Below are positions 1-8,815 of a stretch of DNA of 64,000 bases, one piece after another. Source of the stretch: Nitratireductor aquibiodomus NL21 = JCM 21793 (lineage in GTDB: Bacteria; Pseudomonadota; Alphaproteobacteria; Rhizobiales; Rhizobiaceae); the NCBI RefSeq assembly GCF_000615975.1, contig NZ_BAMP01000003.1:1-64000 (forward strand), written 5' to 3'. Position 1 is the stretch's first letter. Each line of letters opens with the position of its first letter. The notes under the pieces were generated by a model. It saw nothing but the letters and a program-made list of their open reading frames with translations. It was not told the DNA's origin and searched no databases. The position numbers were made by a program, and so were the translations under genes.

Positions 1-656
1 CCGACATAGCCGCGCGGCAGGGTCAGATTCAAAAACTGCCACTGGGCCGGCGCATCGTCCACGCCATCGAGCCGCAGCAGTCGCGGCTCACCGACGGGAT
101 CGATGGTGACATCAAAGGATTCAAGCGGCAGCGAAAGCCCCGCTCCATGCGCCTTCACGAACGCTTCCTTGCGTGTCCAGCAGCGGAAAAACGCTCCAAG
201 ATAATCCTGCGCCGGCACCACCTTCAGCGCTTCGTTCTCAGCCCCGGAGAAAAAGTGTTCTGCGAGATTTTCCCGGAACGGAAGAACGCGCTCGATATCT
301 ATGCCGAGCTGATAGCGGTCGGAAACGGCGAGAACCGCCGTCGGGCCGCTGTGACTGAGATTGAAATGAAGCGGCGGTTCACCGCGCCCGGCAAGCCGGG
401 GTTTGCCAAAGGCATTGTATGAAAAAGCGAGACGGTTTGCCGCGACGTCGAGATAGGATCCGAGGATCGCCCTCAGCCGGCCCCGCCCGGCGATGAAACG
501 CAGCCGATGCTGCTCATGCACGAAGCGAGAGGCACGTGCGAACTCCGCCTCGTTGAGTGCCGAGACGAGCGGCGGAAGCGCCTCCAGGGGTACATCGAGG
601 GACCACTGCCAGACATCGATCGTGCCGGCACCGATGCTTACGGGTTTAAGCTGCAT
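1..656 (-). CDS. 4'-phosphopantetheinyl transferase, Sfp type (C-terminus cut by window edge)
   Basis: Transfers the phosphopantetheine arm of CoA onto a serine of a carrier protein. 218 codons are visible, read from ATG at 656 to the window edge. The family signatures are present: the magnesium-binding GIDIER at about residues 118-123, the FNLSHSG motif at 98-104 and WTRKEAFVKAHG at 160-171. The start overlaps the end of the upstream aminotransferase by 11 bases, so the two are probably translated together. A PPTase at the end of a polysaccharide locus suggests a carrier-protein-dependent step (acyl or aminoacyl decoration, or a nearby PKS/NRPS) outside the window; that is inference. Not listed as an open frame elsewhere because it lacks a stop inside the window. 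Confidence 0.88.
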   Translation of the reverse strand, partial: MQLKPVSIGAGTIDVWQWSLDVPLEALPPLVSALNEAEFARASRFVHEQHRLRFIAGRGRLRAILGSYLDVAANRLAFSYNAFGKPRLAGRGEPPLHFNLSHSGPTAVLAVSDRYQLGIDIERVLPFRENLAEHFFSGAENEALKVVPAQDYLGAFFRCWTRKEAFVKAHGAGLSLPLESFDVTIDPVGEPRLLRLDGVDDAPAQWQFLNLTLPRGYV

Positions 657-1824
657 AGGAAAACCGCCTTTCCGGCGTCTTGCGACCTGCCATGCGGCGG
701 GCAAGATAGGCCATGAGTGCCGTCGGATAGTTTTCGCCAAGGCTGATACGGCAGGTGCGCTTGAGAATATCCAACGAGCGGGCACACATGTCGGGCCCAT
801 ACTCCACATCGACCGAAGCCCAGCCATAGGGGTTCATGGCGGGATGGAATGCCCGCTTCTCAAGGATCGGAGTCCAGTGAGTGCACACATGGCGGCTTGA
901 ATCGAAAACACGGTAGACGCCGCGCCTGTTCCGGGCGGCAAAGGCCTTGGCCTCGCCTTCCGTCTCGAACAGCACATGGAGACCGACGGCGTTTTGCGGG
1001 TCGTTGTGCGACCCCAGCCGGAAGGCGTCGCTGCCCGACAGGATGTGCGACATGACCTGATGACGCCTGCGCATGCGGCGCAGCATTGGATCCAGCTTTC
1101 CAAGCTGCACATTGAGCATCGCGCCCTGGATCTGGCTTGCCTTGAAGTTCACGCCGAAAAAACTCGGCTCGTTGTAATTGTCGAGATGCCCGCGAAAGAG
1201 TTCGCCCACATCATGATACATGCGCGCGCGGGCGAAGAAGCGGTCGCTTTGCGAGGCCACCGCGCCACCCTCGCCGATGTTCATGTTCTTGAACTGATTG
1301 AAGCTGAACGCGCCAATGTCGCCAATGGTGCCGACACGCTGCTCCCGATAACGCACGCCCACCGCCTGGCAGGCATCCTCGATCACCATGAGGCCGTTCT
1401 GACGGGCGAGCGTCGTGATCGCCTCCATGTCGCAGACCATATTGGCCATATGCACCGGCAGGATCGCACGAGTGCGCGGCGTGATCCTGCGCGCAATGTC
1501 CTCGGGATCCATGGTCAGCGTTTCGTCGATATCGACGATGACGGGAACAGCCCCCACGGCGAGCACGGAAGCGGCCGTTGCAATCCATGTATAGGCAGGC
1601 ACAAGCACCTCGTCGCCGGGCCCCACACCCGATGCTGCCAGCGCACTGATCAACGCGCCTGTGCCGCTGCTGACTGTCAACACATGTTTGACGCCGAACT
1701 TTTCGGAAAATGCCTTTTCGAACCGGTCGAGCGGCCCCTCGCCGGGACCGCCATATCGGGCAAGACGCCCCGAGGCGATGACCCCGCCGATCGCCAGCCA
1801 CTCACGCAAACCAACCTTTGCCAT
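646..1824 (-). CDS. DegT/DnrJ/EryC1 family PLP-dependent sugar aminotransferase
   Basis: Predicted to move an amino group from glutamate onto a keto sugar nucleotide, giving an amino sugar for the polysaccharide made by this locus. It has the fold-type I aminotransferase layout: SSGTGAL near residue 52, IEDACQA with the PLP-ring aspartate (about D150), and FNQFKNMNIGEGG with the PLP lysine at about K179. I chose ATG at 1824 (392 residues) because GCGGGAAAA sits just upstream; the frame stays open to 1884. The end overlaps the PPTase start. The exact sugar cannot be told from sequence alone; family members also include C4-aminotransferases and AHBA-type enzymes. Confidence 0.85.
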   Translation of the reverse strand: MAKVGLREWLAIGGVIASGRLARYGGPGEGPLDRFEKAFSEKFGVKHVLTVSSGTGALISALAASGVGPGDEVLVPAYTWIATAASVLAVGAVPVIVDIDETLTMDPEDIARRITPRTRAILPVHMANMVCDMEAITTLARQNGLMVIEDACQAVGVRYREQRVGTIGDIGAFSFNQFKNMNIGEGGAVASQSDRFFARARMYHDVGELFRGHLDNYNEPSFFGVNFKASQIQGAMLNVQLGKLDPMLRRMRRRHQVMSHILSGSDAFRLGSHNDPQNAVGLHVLFETEGEAKAFAARNRRGVYRVFDSSRHVCTHWTPILEKRAFHPAMNPYGWASVDVEYGPDMCARSLDILKRTCRISLGENYPTALMAYLARRMAGRKTPERRFSYAA

Positions 1825-2115
1825 GGTGTTTTCCCGCTTGGCCGACGGGCGAACCATGCCCGCGGCGCCCCAATTGTTCTTCAAGCGTATGCCCGGGCCA
1901 TGGGGTTTTCAAATAATCCAATAATGTAGCGACGCGGCGTTGCGCACTACCTCACAGTGGCCAAAACCCTTAGCAAGTCGCCCCTTCTATGCAATTTGGA
2001 TGAGTTCGGCCGAGCCCGGGATTTTGCTAGCCTGCTTAAGGGTCAATCACGATGCGGCGAACCGCTTTTCATGGGCGGCTGGCGTGCTGCTCCGATGACC
2101 TGCTCAGGGGGCGAC

Positions 2116-3771
2116 GTGTCCACTCTAGACTTGCGCAACGTGCCTTCGGGCACACAGTTTGACGCCGATCTCGCCCTTGTCGGGGCGGGACCCGCCGGGC
2201 TGGCGCTGGCGCGGGAGTTTTCCGGTGCGCGCCTCAAGCTTCTTCTGGTCGAAAGCGGCGGCGTGGATTTCGATCCCGAGGTCCAGACCCTCAATCGGGT
2301 GGAGAATATCGGCGATCCCAACGCGCGTGACGCCATGCCCCTCCAGCGAGGCTATACGGGCGATCTCACCTGGCTCAACGACATCCCCGCCTTCGAGCTT
2401 CGCAACCGCATGGTCGGCGGCAGCACGCACACATGGGTCGGCAAATGTGCAGCGTTCGACGATATCGACTTCGACGCCCGCAAATGGGTTCCTGATTCCG
2501 GCTGGCCGCTGCAGCGGCGCGATCTCACAGATGCGCTCGACCGCGCAGCGGCGCTGCTCAATCTCGGCCCCAACATCTACGACAGGGCGCTCTATCACCG
2601 GCTTGCCTCACCGCCCGCCGATATCGACCTGAATGACGATCTGATGCGCACCTTCTTCTGGCAGTTCAGCCACAGGATCAAAGGCAGCGAGCCGCTAAGG
2701 TTTGCAGACATTGCGAGGGGACTGACGGCAGGGAACATCGACATTCTGACCCATGCGACCGTCACCCGCATTGGGCTCTCCGAGAATGGAAGAAGGGTCG
2801 AAGCACTCGATGTCAAAAGCCTGTCGGGGAAGGAAGCGGTGATCCAGGCGCCAGTGATCGTGCTGTGCGGCGGGGGGATTGAGAACGCACGCATGCTTCT
2901 GGCCTCCAGCGATGTAGCGGCAAAGGGCATCGGCAACGATCATGACTGCGTCGGCCGCTACCTGGCCGACCATCCGCGCACGGTGATCGCACGGTTCGGG
3001 AAGGAGACGCTGCAGGACGTTGCCGAGCATTTCGGCTTTTACGGGCTCAGCCACAACCGCCGCACGCATTTTTATCTGCGAGGGCTGGCGCTCAGCCCTC
3101 GCCTGCAGGCGCGCGAGGGGCTGCTCAACTGCGCCACCTATCCGGTGCAGATACTGGCGCCGAACGACCCGTGGCTGGCGCTCAAACGGTTCTACTCCGG
3201 CAACCGGCGGTTCCGGCTCGACGATCTGAGGACGGCGCTTGCGGCCCCCGGCGGGCTGGCAGCCGGCCTGCACCGGCGGCTCATCATGAAACGGGGCCTG
3301 CCGCGCCAGCTCACCGAACTGCGCTTCGACGCCATGGCCGAACAGAGGCCCAACCGCGACAGCCGCGTGACGCTCTCCTCCCTCCGCGATCAGCTTGGCA
3401 TCCCGCTCGCTCGTGTGGACTGGAAGATCGGCTGGGCGGAAACCGCCAGTGTCGCGCGGCTTGCCGAACTCATCTCGGCCGAATTCTGGCGGGTCGGCCT
3501 GCCTCAGCCCAAACTCGAACCCTGGATTCTCGATGAGGATTTCAGGAACGCACCCTTTAGCGACATGGCCCACCCGGCCTGCACCACGCGCATGGGCGAT
3601 GATCCGGCGACAAGTGTTGTCGACCGGAACGCCAGGGTTCATGATGTCGAGGGCCTTTACGTGGCGGGCAGTTCGGTGTTTCCAACGGCAGGCCATGCCA
3701 ATCCGACGCTGATGATCATCGCCATGACCCTGCGCCTTGCCGACCATCTCAAGACGCGGCTTCTTTCCTGA
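2116..3771 (+). CDS. GMC family FAD-dependent oxidoreductase (choline dehydrogenase-like)
   Basis: Flavoprotein expected to oxidise an alcohol or sugar hydroxyl. ADLALVGAGPAGLALAREF is the N-terminal Rossmann motif that binds FAD, and GLYVAGSSVFPTAGHANPT near the C-terminus is the GMC C-terminal motif, with the H of GHANPT at the catalytic base position. The frame is open from 1957, but GTG at 2116 is preceded by AGGGGGCGAC, a strong ribosome site, and gives 551 residues with the FAD motif close to the N-terminus, as is usual. It runs opposite to its neighbours and ends 18 bases from the end of the flippase gene. Its place in the locus suggests sugar or lipid-carrier modification; the substrate is unknown. 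Confidence 0.85.
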   Translation: MSTLDLRNVPSGTQFDADLALVGAGPAGLALAREFSGARLKLLLVESGGVDFDPEVQTLNRVENIGDPNARDAMPLQRGYTGDLTWLNDIPAFELRNRMVGGSTHTWVGKCAAFDDIDFDARKWVPDSGWPLQRRDLTDALDRAAALLNLGPNIYDRALYHRLASPPADIDLNDDLMRTFFWQFSHRIKGSEPLRFADIARGLTAGNIDILTHATVTRIGLSENGRRVEALDVKSLSGKEAVIQAPVIVLCGGGIENARMLLASSDVAAKGIGNDHDCVGRYLADHPRTVIARFGKETLQDVAEHFGFYGLSHNRRTHFYLRGLALSPRLQAREGLLNCATYPVQILAPNDPWLALKRFYSGNRRFRLDDLRTALAAPGGLAAGLHRRLIMKRGLPRQLTELRFDAMAEQRPNRDSRVTLSSLRDQLGIPLARVDWKIGWAETASVARLAELISAEFWRVGLPQPKLEPWILDEDFRNAPFSDMAHPACTTRMGDDPATSVVDRNARVHDVEGLYVAGSSVFPTAGHANPTLMIIAMTLRLADHLKTRLLS

Positions 3772-3789
3772 ACACACGGACACACAGGG

Positions 3790-5286
3790 TCAGTGCCCGG
3801 ATTTCAGCCAGCCTGTCCATTTCCAGCTTGCATAGAGAACGGCCAGATAGATGGTGGCCCCCACCAGAACCTGCATTGCCATTTGCGAATAGGGCGGCAT
3901 GTGGGTTTCGGCGGGCCAGTGGGCAAGCGACGACACGCCAACGAACATCACCGCAGCGGCGAGCGCTATCAGCCCGCTATTGGCGGTGATGCGTGGCCAG
4001 TCAAGCTTTCCGTAGCGGGACTGGAACCAGATGGCGAGAACGCCCGCGAAGCCCGCTGCAACGCATTGTCCAATGGCTGCATAGACGAGGCCGAACGGTG
4101 CCAGAACCACCATCATGCCAATGGATGCGATGCTGATCATGAGCGAGAGCGGCCATAGGCGTCGCACCTCACCGCGAACCGAAAGCAGCGGCTCGGTCAC
4201 ATATCCCTGGAAGGACAGAAGCTGCCGCACGGCGAGGATTTTTACGACCAGAGCCACGGGAGCCCAGGTGGCGCCAAGCGCGATGTCCACCAGATTGGGT
4301 GCCACGAGTATGAGACCGACATAGACGGGCGCGGCGACGGCAAACAGCGCCGGCAGAAACAGGTTTCCGGCGCGACTGATCGGGTCTGCCGTCTGATCAT
4401 CGGCGGACTGGCCGCCTGCCCGACGGAAAATCACCCAGGCCAGCATCCGCGCGGGCTCCCCGACCAGCTCCGAAAAAGCAGCTACAATGCGTTCGGCGGC
4501 CCGGTAATAGCCGGCATCCGCCAGCCCCAGCAGGCCACCCACGGCCAGCGTGCCCGAATAGGAGCGCCCGAAAACGATGATGCGGACGCTGACGATATAG
4601 CGCGCGAAATGAAGTACCTCGCCCAGCACCGAGCGGTCGGGCCAGGCGGGCACGATCCAGCCGAGAACGAGAACGCCGCCAGCCACTGCCAGAAAGTTCG
4701 TGACGAGACGTCCAAGCACCAGCGCGACGATATTCCATCCGGCCCAGAGACCAAACAGCGTTACAGCCAGTCCTGCCGCCTCGGCGACGATCCGGATGAC
4801 CGCCTGCCTGTTGAGCCGGTTCCGATGTACCAGCGTTCCGTCATAGACCGTGTTGAGTGCAGCCGGGATGAACCACAGGGAAAACAGCAGGAAAAGCCAG
4901 GTCTGCCAGGCTGAGAACCACAGCCCGCCGATCAACAGTGAAACCAGGAAGCCCATCAGGGTGAAACAGCAGCCGCTCACCAGCGCGATGGAAGCGAGCT
5001 GCGGCAAATGCTCTTCGCCGTGGTCGGCGCGCATGATGTACTCCGCCCACCCTCCTTCGCTGACCACGACAAAAAGGAAGGCGATGGCGGAGACGAATGC
5101 GAAGAAGCCGAACTCGGCGGGAGAGAGAACCCGCGCGGCAGCGACGAAGGCGACCAGTTGCGCGACCTGCGAGAACAGTCGCGCGACCATGACCCACACG
5201 CCGCCACCGAGGATAGTCGAGACGGACAAGCCAAGGAATCCGCTCACCTGTGTATCATCCTGCCGTGGTTTGTGATCCGGTTTCAC
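3790..5286 (-). CDS. Polysaccharide flippase (Wzx/MATE-like, lipopolysaccharide biosynthesis protein)
   Basis: 498-residue polytopic membrane protein of the polysaccharide transport superfamily. It is expected to flip an undecaprenyl-diphosphate-linked repeat unit across the inner membrane. The sequence shows about 12-14 hydrophobic segments, starting at about residue 25 (IFGG-type first helix: STILGGGVWVMVARLFSQVAQ) with the RVLSPAEFGFFAFVSA motif typical of the family around residues 50-65. The start is GTG at 5286, with GGGGGAATGCGAC upstream. It ends with a short basic tail (SWKWTGWLKSGH). Convergent with the GMC oxidoreductase. The specificity of such flippases cannot be read from sequence. 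Confidence 0.85.
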   Translation of the reverse strand: MKPDHKPRQDDTQVSGFLGLSVSTILGGGVWVMVARLFSQVAQLVAFVAAARVLSPAEFGFFAFVSAIAFLFVVVSEGGWAEYIMRADHGEEHLPQLASIALVSGCCFTLMGFLVSLLIGGLWFSAWQTWLFLLFSLWFIPAALNTVYDGTLVHRNRLNRQAVIRIVAEAAGLAVTLFGLWAGWNIVALVLGRLVTNFLAVAGGVLVLGWIVPAWPDRSVLGEVLHFARYIVSVRIIVFGRSYSGTLAVGGLLGLADAGYYRAAERIVAAFSELVGEPARMLAWVIFRRAGGQSADDQTADPISRAGNLFLPALFAVAAPVYVGLILVAPNLVDIALGATWAPVALVVKILAVRQLLSFQGYVTEPLLSVRGEVRRLWPLSLMISIASIGMMVVLAPFGLVYAAIGQCVAAGFAGVLAIWFQSRYGKLDWPRITANSGLIALAAAVMFVGVSSLAHWPAETHMPPYSQMAMQVLVGATIYLAVLYASWKWTGWLKSGH

Positions 5287-5707
5287 GTCGCATTCCCCCT
5301 GCCGCTATTCACCTGTGCAAGCGCTTCCGCTACGATTTCCGTGGGAACACTGATGATTCGTCGTCCCTGGCGATGAAATTTTCAGACGTGCAGCCGCATG
5401 GGTTTCGATGTTCGATGCGGCCTGGCGTTCAGTATGGGAACCGGAGCGTTTGCGGTTCCCCATGTGTGGTTTCCAGTTTTGATGCTTTGCGGCGGACAAT
5501 GAGCAGCCAGTGCGAGATGCAAGTAAAGAAGACCAGCTGAACCACGGCTTCCTGGCGCGGCCGTTCAAGGCCATCAGCGCCAAGGTCACCATTCGCTGGC
5601 TCGTTGTCGGTTTATGCCTCATCGTCTGGCTGGCCGTTCTGTTTCTCTTCCTCCTCTAGAGCGCTTCCCTTTCCTGGAGTTTCTCCGGAGAGGTAACTTC
5701 TCTGCCG
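5287..5707. other. Intergenic stretch between flippase and exoY-like gene
   Basis: About 420 bases without a well-supported gene. A plus-strand frame from GTG 5510 to stop 5659 (49 codons) would encode a short protein ending in one strong membrane helix (TIRWLVVGLCLIVWLAVLFLFLL). It lacks a clear ribosome site, so it is only a candidate small membrane protein. Small membrane proteins such as ExoX do occur beside exoY in rhizobia, but I see no sequence match to ExoX. The motif TAGAGCGCTTCC at 5656-5667 recurs at 32441 as part of a palindromic repeat; here its second arm is missing. Confidence 0.4.
5510..5659 (+). CDS. Possible small single-helix membrane protein
   Basis: 49 codons from GTG: a polar N-terminus of about 25 residues (VRDASKEDQLNHGFLARPFK), then a hydrophobic helix of about 22 residues running to the C-terminus. 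The charge pattern, basic before the helix, would place the N-terminus in the cytoplasm. No Shine-Dalgarno sequence is evident and no family is recognised. It may be chance, although such a clean hydrophobic run is not frequent by chance. It is divergent from the exoY-like gene. Confidence 0.25.
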   Translation: MRDASKEDQLNHGFLARPFKAISAKVTIRWLVVGLCLIVWLAVLFLFLL

Positions 5708-6385
5708 CTAGCAGCCATTGTGATCGAACAGGAAGACGCCGACCGTGCGCCAGACGATCTTCAGATCGAGCCTGATCGTACGGTTCTGGAAATATTGAAC
5801 GTCAAGATCGACCCGCTCGGCATAGGACGTATCGCTGCGGCCTGACACCTGCCACAGACCGGTAATGCCCGGCTTCATCATGAGATAGTCGTTTATGCGC
5901 TCGCCATAGCGCGCCATCTCGTCCTCAACGATCGGGCGGGGACCGACAACACTCATCTCACCGCGCAGCACATTCAGGAACTGCGGCAACTCATCCAGGC
6001 TCGACACGCGAAGAAAATGTCCGATGGAATGAATGCGTGGATCGTTGCGCAGCTTCTGGCAGGCGCGCCACTCCTGCAGGAGGACGGGATTCTGGTCCAG
6101 AAGCTCCTTGAGCAGACGGTCGGCGTCGCGGCGCATCGTGCGGAATTTCAGGCAGTCGAACACTCGGCCATCCCGACCGATCCGCTTCTGTCTGTAAAAG
6201 ACAGGCCGCCCGTCGCTGATCAGAATACAAAGAGAAATCAATGTGATGGCAGGGAGAAGAAAAACAATGACGAGAACGCTGAAAGTGACATCGAACAGTC
6301 TCTTCACAACGAAATACGAGCGGAGATGCCTGACTTTCCGCAGCTCCAATCCCTGCTTTACGGAATCATCATATGCGTACAGCAT
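5708..6385 (-). CDS. exoY: ExoY-like undecaprenyl-phosphate sugar phosphotransferase
   Basis: Initiates repeat-unit synthesis by moving a hexose-1-phosphate (galactose in Sinorhizobium ExoY) onto undecaprenyl phosphate at the inner membrane. 225 residues, about the length of ExoY. It has one N-terminal membrane segment (residues about 33-55) followed by the bacterial sugar transferase domain: [48 protein letters not shown] and [13 protein letters not shown] are the signature blocks. ATG start at 6385. Next in the locus come glycosyltransferases and ExoP/ExoF-like genes, supporting a role in exopolysaccharide. The symbol is by similarity; the sugar is unproven. Confidence 0.88.
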   Translation of the reverse strand: MLYAYDDSVKQGLELRKVRHLRSYFVVKRLFDVTFSVLVIVFLLPAITLISLCILISDGRPVFYRQKRIGRDGRVFDCLKFRTMRRDADRLLKELLDQNPVLLQEWRACQKLRNDPRIHSIGHFLRVSSLDELPQFLNVLRGEMSVVGPRPIVEDEMARYGERINDYLMMKPGITGLWQVSGRSDTSYAERVDLDVQYFQNRTIRLDLKIVWRTVGVFLFDHNGC

Positions 6386-6539
6386 GAACCCGCCCCTGGG
6401 TGTTTTTGTTTGCCTCGCCGTCGATCATTATAAGGCCCTGCAGACCCCGTGATATAACTCCATCGGGGTATTGGGCGGGGCAATTTAGGTGCAATCCACC
6501 GCACAATCGAACCATCCCTACCCCTGCAGCACCACCGGA

Positions 6540-7890
6540 CTAATCGGCTTCATTTGACTGGCTGGCTGCGTGGCCAAAAGCATTAGCTCCCGGTGCATTT
6601 CCGCGGGTGCCGACAGCTTGCCCCGCCGTGATTCCCGTTCGCTGGTTCGCCCGCCCTCTCCCTGGTGCCCGCCCCCTGATCACGCGGTCCAGGATGCCTG
6701 CATAGAGAGCAAGGAGCGCCGCCAGCCAGCTTTCCGTCGTGTTGGAGAACTGCGGCGCGCATTGAAGGGCGTTTTCGCTCATCGCCGAAATCAGGTCATC
6801 GTCATCGGCCAGCCGGCGCAGAGTAGCGGCAAGCGCCTCAATGCCGCCGGTGGGGAAGGTGAAAGCCGCGCCGGCCTCCGTCAGCTCGCCGCCCAGCAAT
6901 GCATGTGATGGAAGCACGACGGGGATGCCGCTTCCCACGGCCTCAAGGGCGGCGAGGCCGAACGGTTCAGGAACCCTCGAGGAGATGACGACACAGCGTG
7001 CATTGCCGATCAGGCCGGCAATCTGCGCGCGATCGCACCAGCATGAAGGGTCACCTGCGGGTAGCGAGCCTCAAGGAGCGCGCGCCCGGCACCCTCGCCA
7101 ATGACATGCAGGGGAACACCGGCAAGATGTGCTGCCCGTGCTGCGTCTTCAAACCCCTTTTCAGGCTCCAGACGTCCTATGAAAAAGAAATCGCACTTCT
7201 CCTGCGGACGGGCCCCGGAAGGCAGAAATGGCGCAACGGGGTTGCGAATGGTCACCATCCGGCTGTCATCGATGCCGGCACGGTTGAAAAAGCGCCGCAT
7301 CCCCTCGTGCACGAGCACGATGTTGGCAGGCTGTCTTTGCAAGGCAGAGAAACGCTGCATCAGAAGGTGTCGCGTGGAACGCCAGGCCTTCTGGTGAAAG
7401 CCCCGCTTGTCGCACTGCGTTGCGAGGCAGCGCAGCGACATGGGATCGAGGCCGCATATGGATGCTGTCGGGTAGTTGATAAAGCCGCCATTGGGGCAGG
7501 CGAGAAAATAGTCGTGTGCATGCAGGACCACCCGCTCGCGTACCGGTGCGAGTGCCCGGAAGATGGACGGGGACAGAATCTTTGACCATCCATGGACATG
7601 ATAGATTGTCGAGGGCCTGTCGTGCCTGGCAATCCAGCCACTCAGGGCGCTGTAGGCGTTCCGATTGTAGAGCCGCCGGCCAAGGCAGAAAGACGCCCGC
7701 GCTCGACAAGCGGCTTTCCGTTGACGTGAACGGTCTCAGGCTGCGCCGTCCGGGCGGGTTCATCGCCGGCAAAAAAGGTCACGGGCACGCCTGCCTCTCG
7801 CAGGAGCCGGGCAGCCAGGCAGGACAGGTTCGAGGCGCCGCCGATCTCCGCCGACCGATCGTTGATGATGACAACCCGCCCCGGACGCAT
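6540..7890 (-). CDS. Glycosyltransferase family 4 (group 1), broken by two single-base deletions
   Basis: Adds a sugar to the growing lipid-linked repeat unit. The reading passes through three frames: 7890 to about 7673 (MRPGRVVIINDRSAEIGGAS, the N-terminal Rossmann strand), then to about 7038 (HAHDYFLACPNGG, RNPVAPFLPSGARP, FFIGRLEPEKGFEDA), then to 6540 (ISSRVPEPFGLAALEAVGSGIPVV, the GT4 donor-site E-x7-E region). Restoring one G to a GG run at each break (GGCGGCTC and GCTGGTGC on the minus strand) gives an uninterrupted protein of about 450 residues. Both breaks lie in homopolymer runs, so sequence error is likelier than decay. The start follows the end of the upstream GT2 gene by 9 bases. 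Confidence 0.8.
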
Positions 7891-7899
7891 GATCGCCCC

Positions 7900-8815
7900 C
7901 TATTCCAGAACTGTCACGTTCCGGGGGGAGAGCCGGCCGCGCACCAGATCCGCCATGGCGCGCATATTGCCCAGCAGCCGGCCGCGCCGGTCCACCCATG
8001 GCTCGGGCCGGAAAACCTTCACCGCATTGGCGGCAAGGTTGCGCATGATCTGCGGCGCCGCATGACGCGGGGCTCATGGTCTTTTTGCCCATGAGATAGA
8101 CCGGATTGGCAATCTGCGAATATCCCAGCCGGAGGCCCGAAGTGCGTCCTGTCTTGGTGCCGAGATGCACGCCATGGAGACGCGTTGAACTCACTATGCG
8201 CCCGTGCCGTGCCAGCTGCCGGCTGAAATCCACATCCTCGAGCCAGCCATAAAGCGGGAGATTTTCGTCAAAGCGGAGGCCATACCCGCGGACGGTCGAC
8301 ATGCGGACCGCCATGTTGCACCCATAGCCGCTGTAGACGGGGTGTTCGCCACCGGCCGGCTCCGCATCCGACTGCGAGCGGATGATGCGCAAACCATCTT
8401 CAAGTGGAATTCCCGGCCCGAGAATGCCGTCCGCGTCCACCGTTCCCGTGCTCATGACCACGTCGGGGTAGCGCTGGAAGATTCGCACCGTCTCTTCCAA
8501 ATAGGACGGCGTGACAAGGAAATCGTCGTCAAGGAACAGGAGGATGTCGGCATCTTCCACACTCTCCAGAATGCGGTTTCGCTGCCGGCAGAGCCCCCGT
8601 TCGGCAAACACGACACTGGTCCGTTGAAAGAGTGCGGCCATGGCATCGGCATCCACATCATCCTTCTCTGCCGCACATATGACGATCCGGTCCACCGACC
8701 GCGACTGCTCCAGCAGATGCGGCACGACGGCGTGGAGAATTTTCCTGCGTCCGGTGGTGGCGATGCCGACAGCGATCCGAAGCCCCATCCGTCCGGGGTA
8801 GCGTTCAAACTGCAT
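7900..8815 (-). CDS. Glycosyltransferase family 2, broken by one single-base insertion
   Basis: Inverting GT-A glycosyltransferase of the locus. RIAVGIATTGRRKIL opens the nucleotide-binding fold, LLFLDDDFLVTPSYLEE carries the DXD metal/nucleotide motif at about residue 104, and LYGWLEDVDFSRQLARHG carries the ED base motif. ATG 8815 is preceded by GGGAGG, a strong ribosome site, and overlaps the end of the exoP-like gene. The frame breaks at 8069-8072, where GGGG should be GGG. Beyond it the other frame reads RHAAPQIMRNLAANAVKVF to a stop at 7900, giving about 305 residues. It is followed 9 bases later by the GT4 start, so the two are co-transcribed. Confidence 0.82.

Noticed and set aside
2695-3783. 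362-codon open frame on the minus strand
   Set aside because: Antisense to the GMC oxidoreductase, whose FAD and C-terminal motifs are unmistakable.
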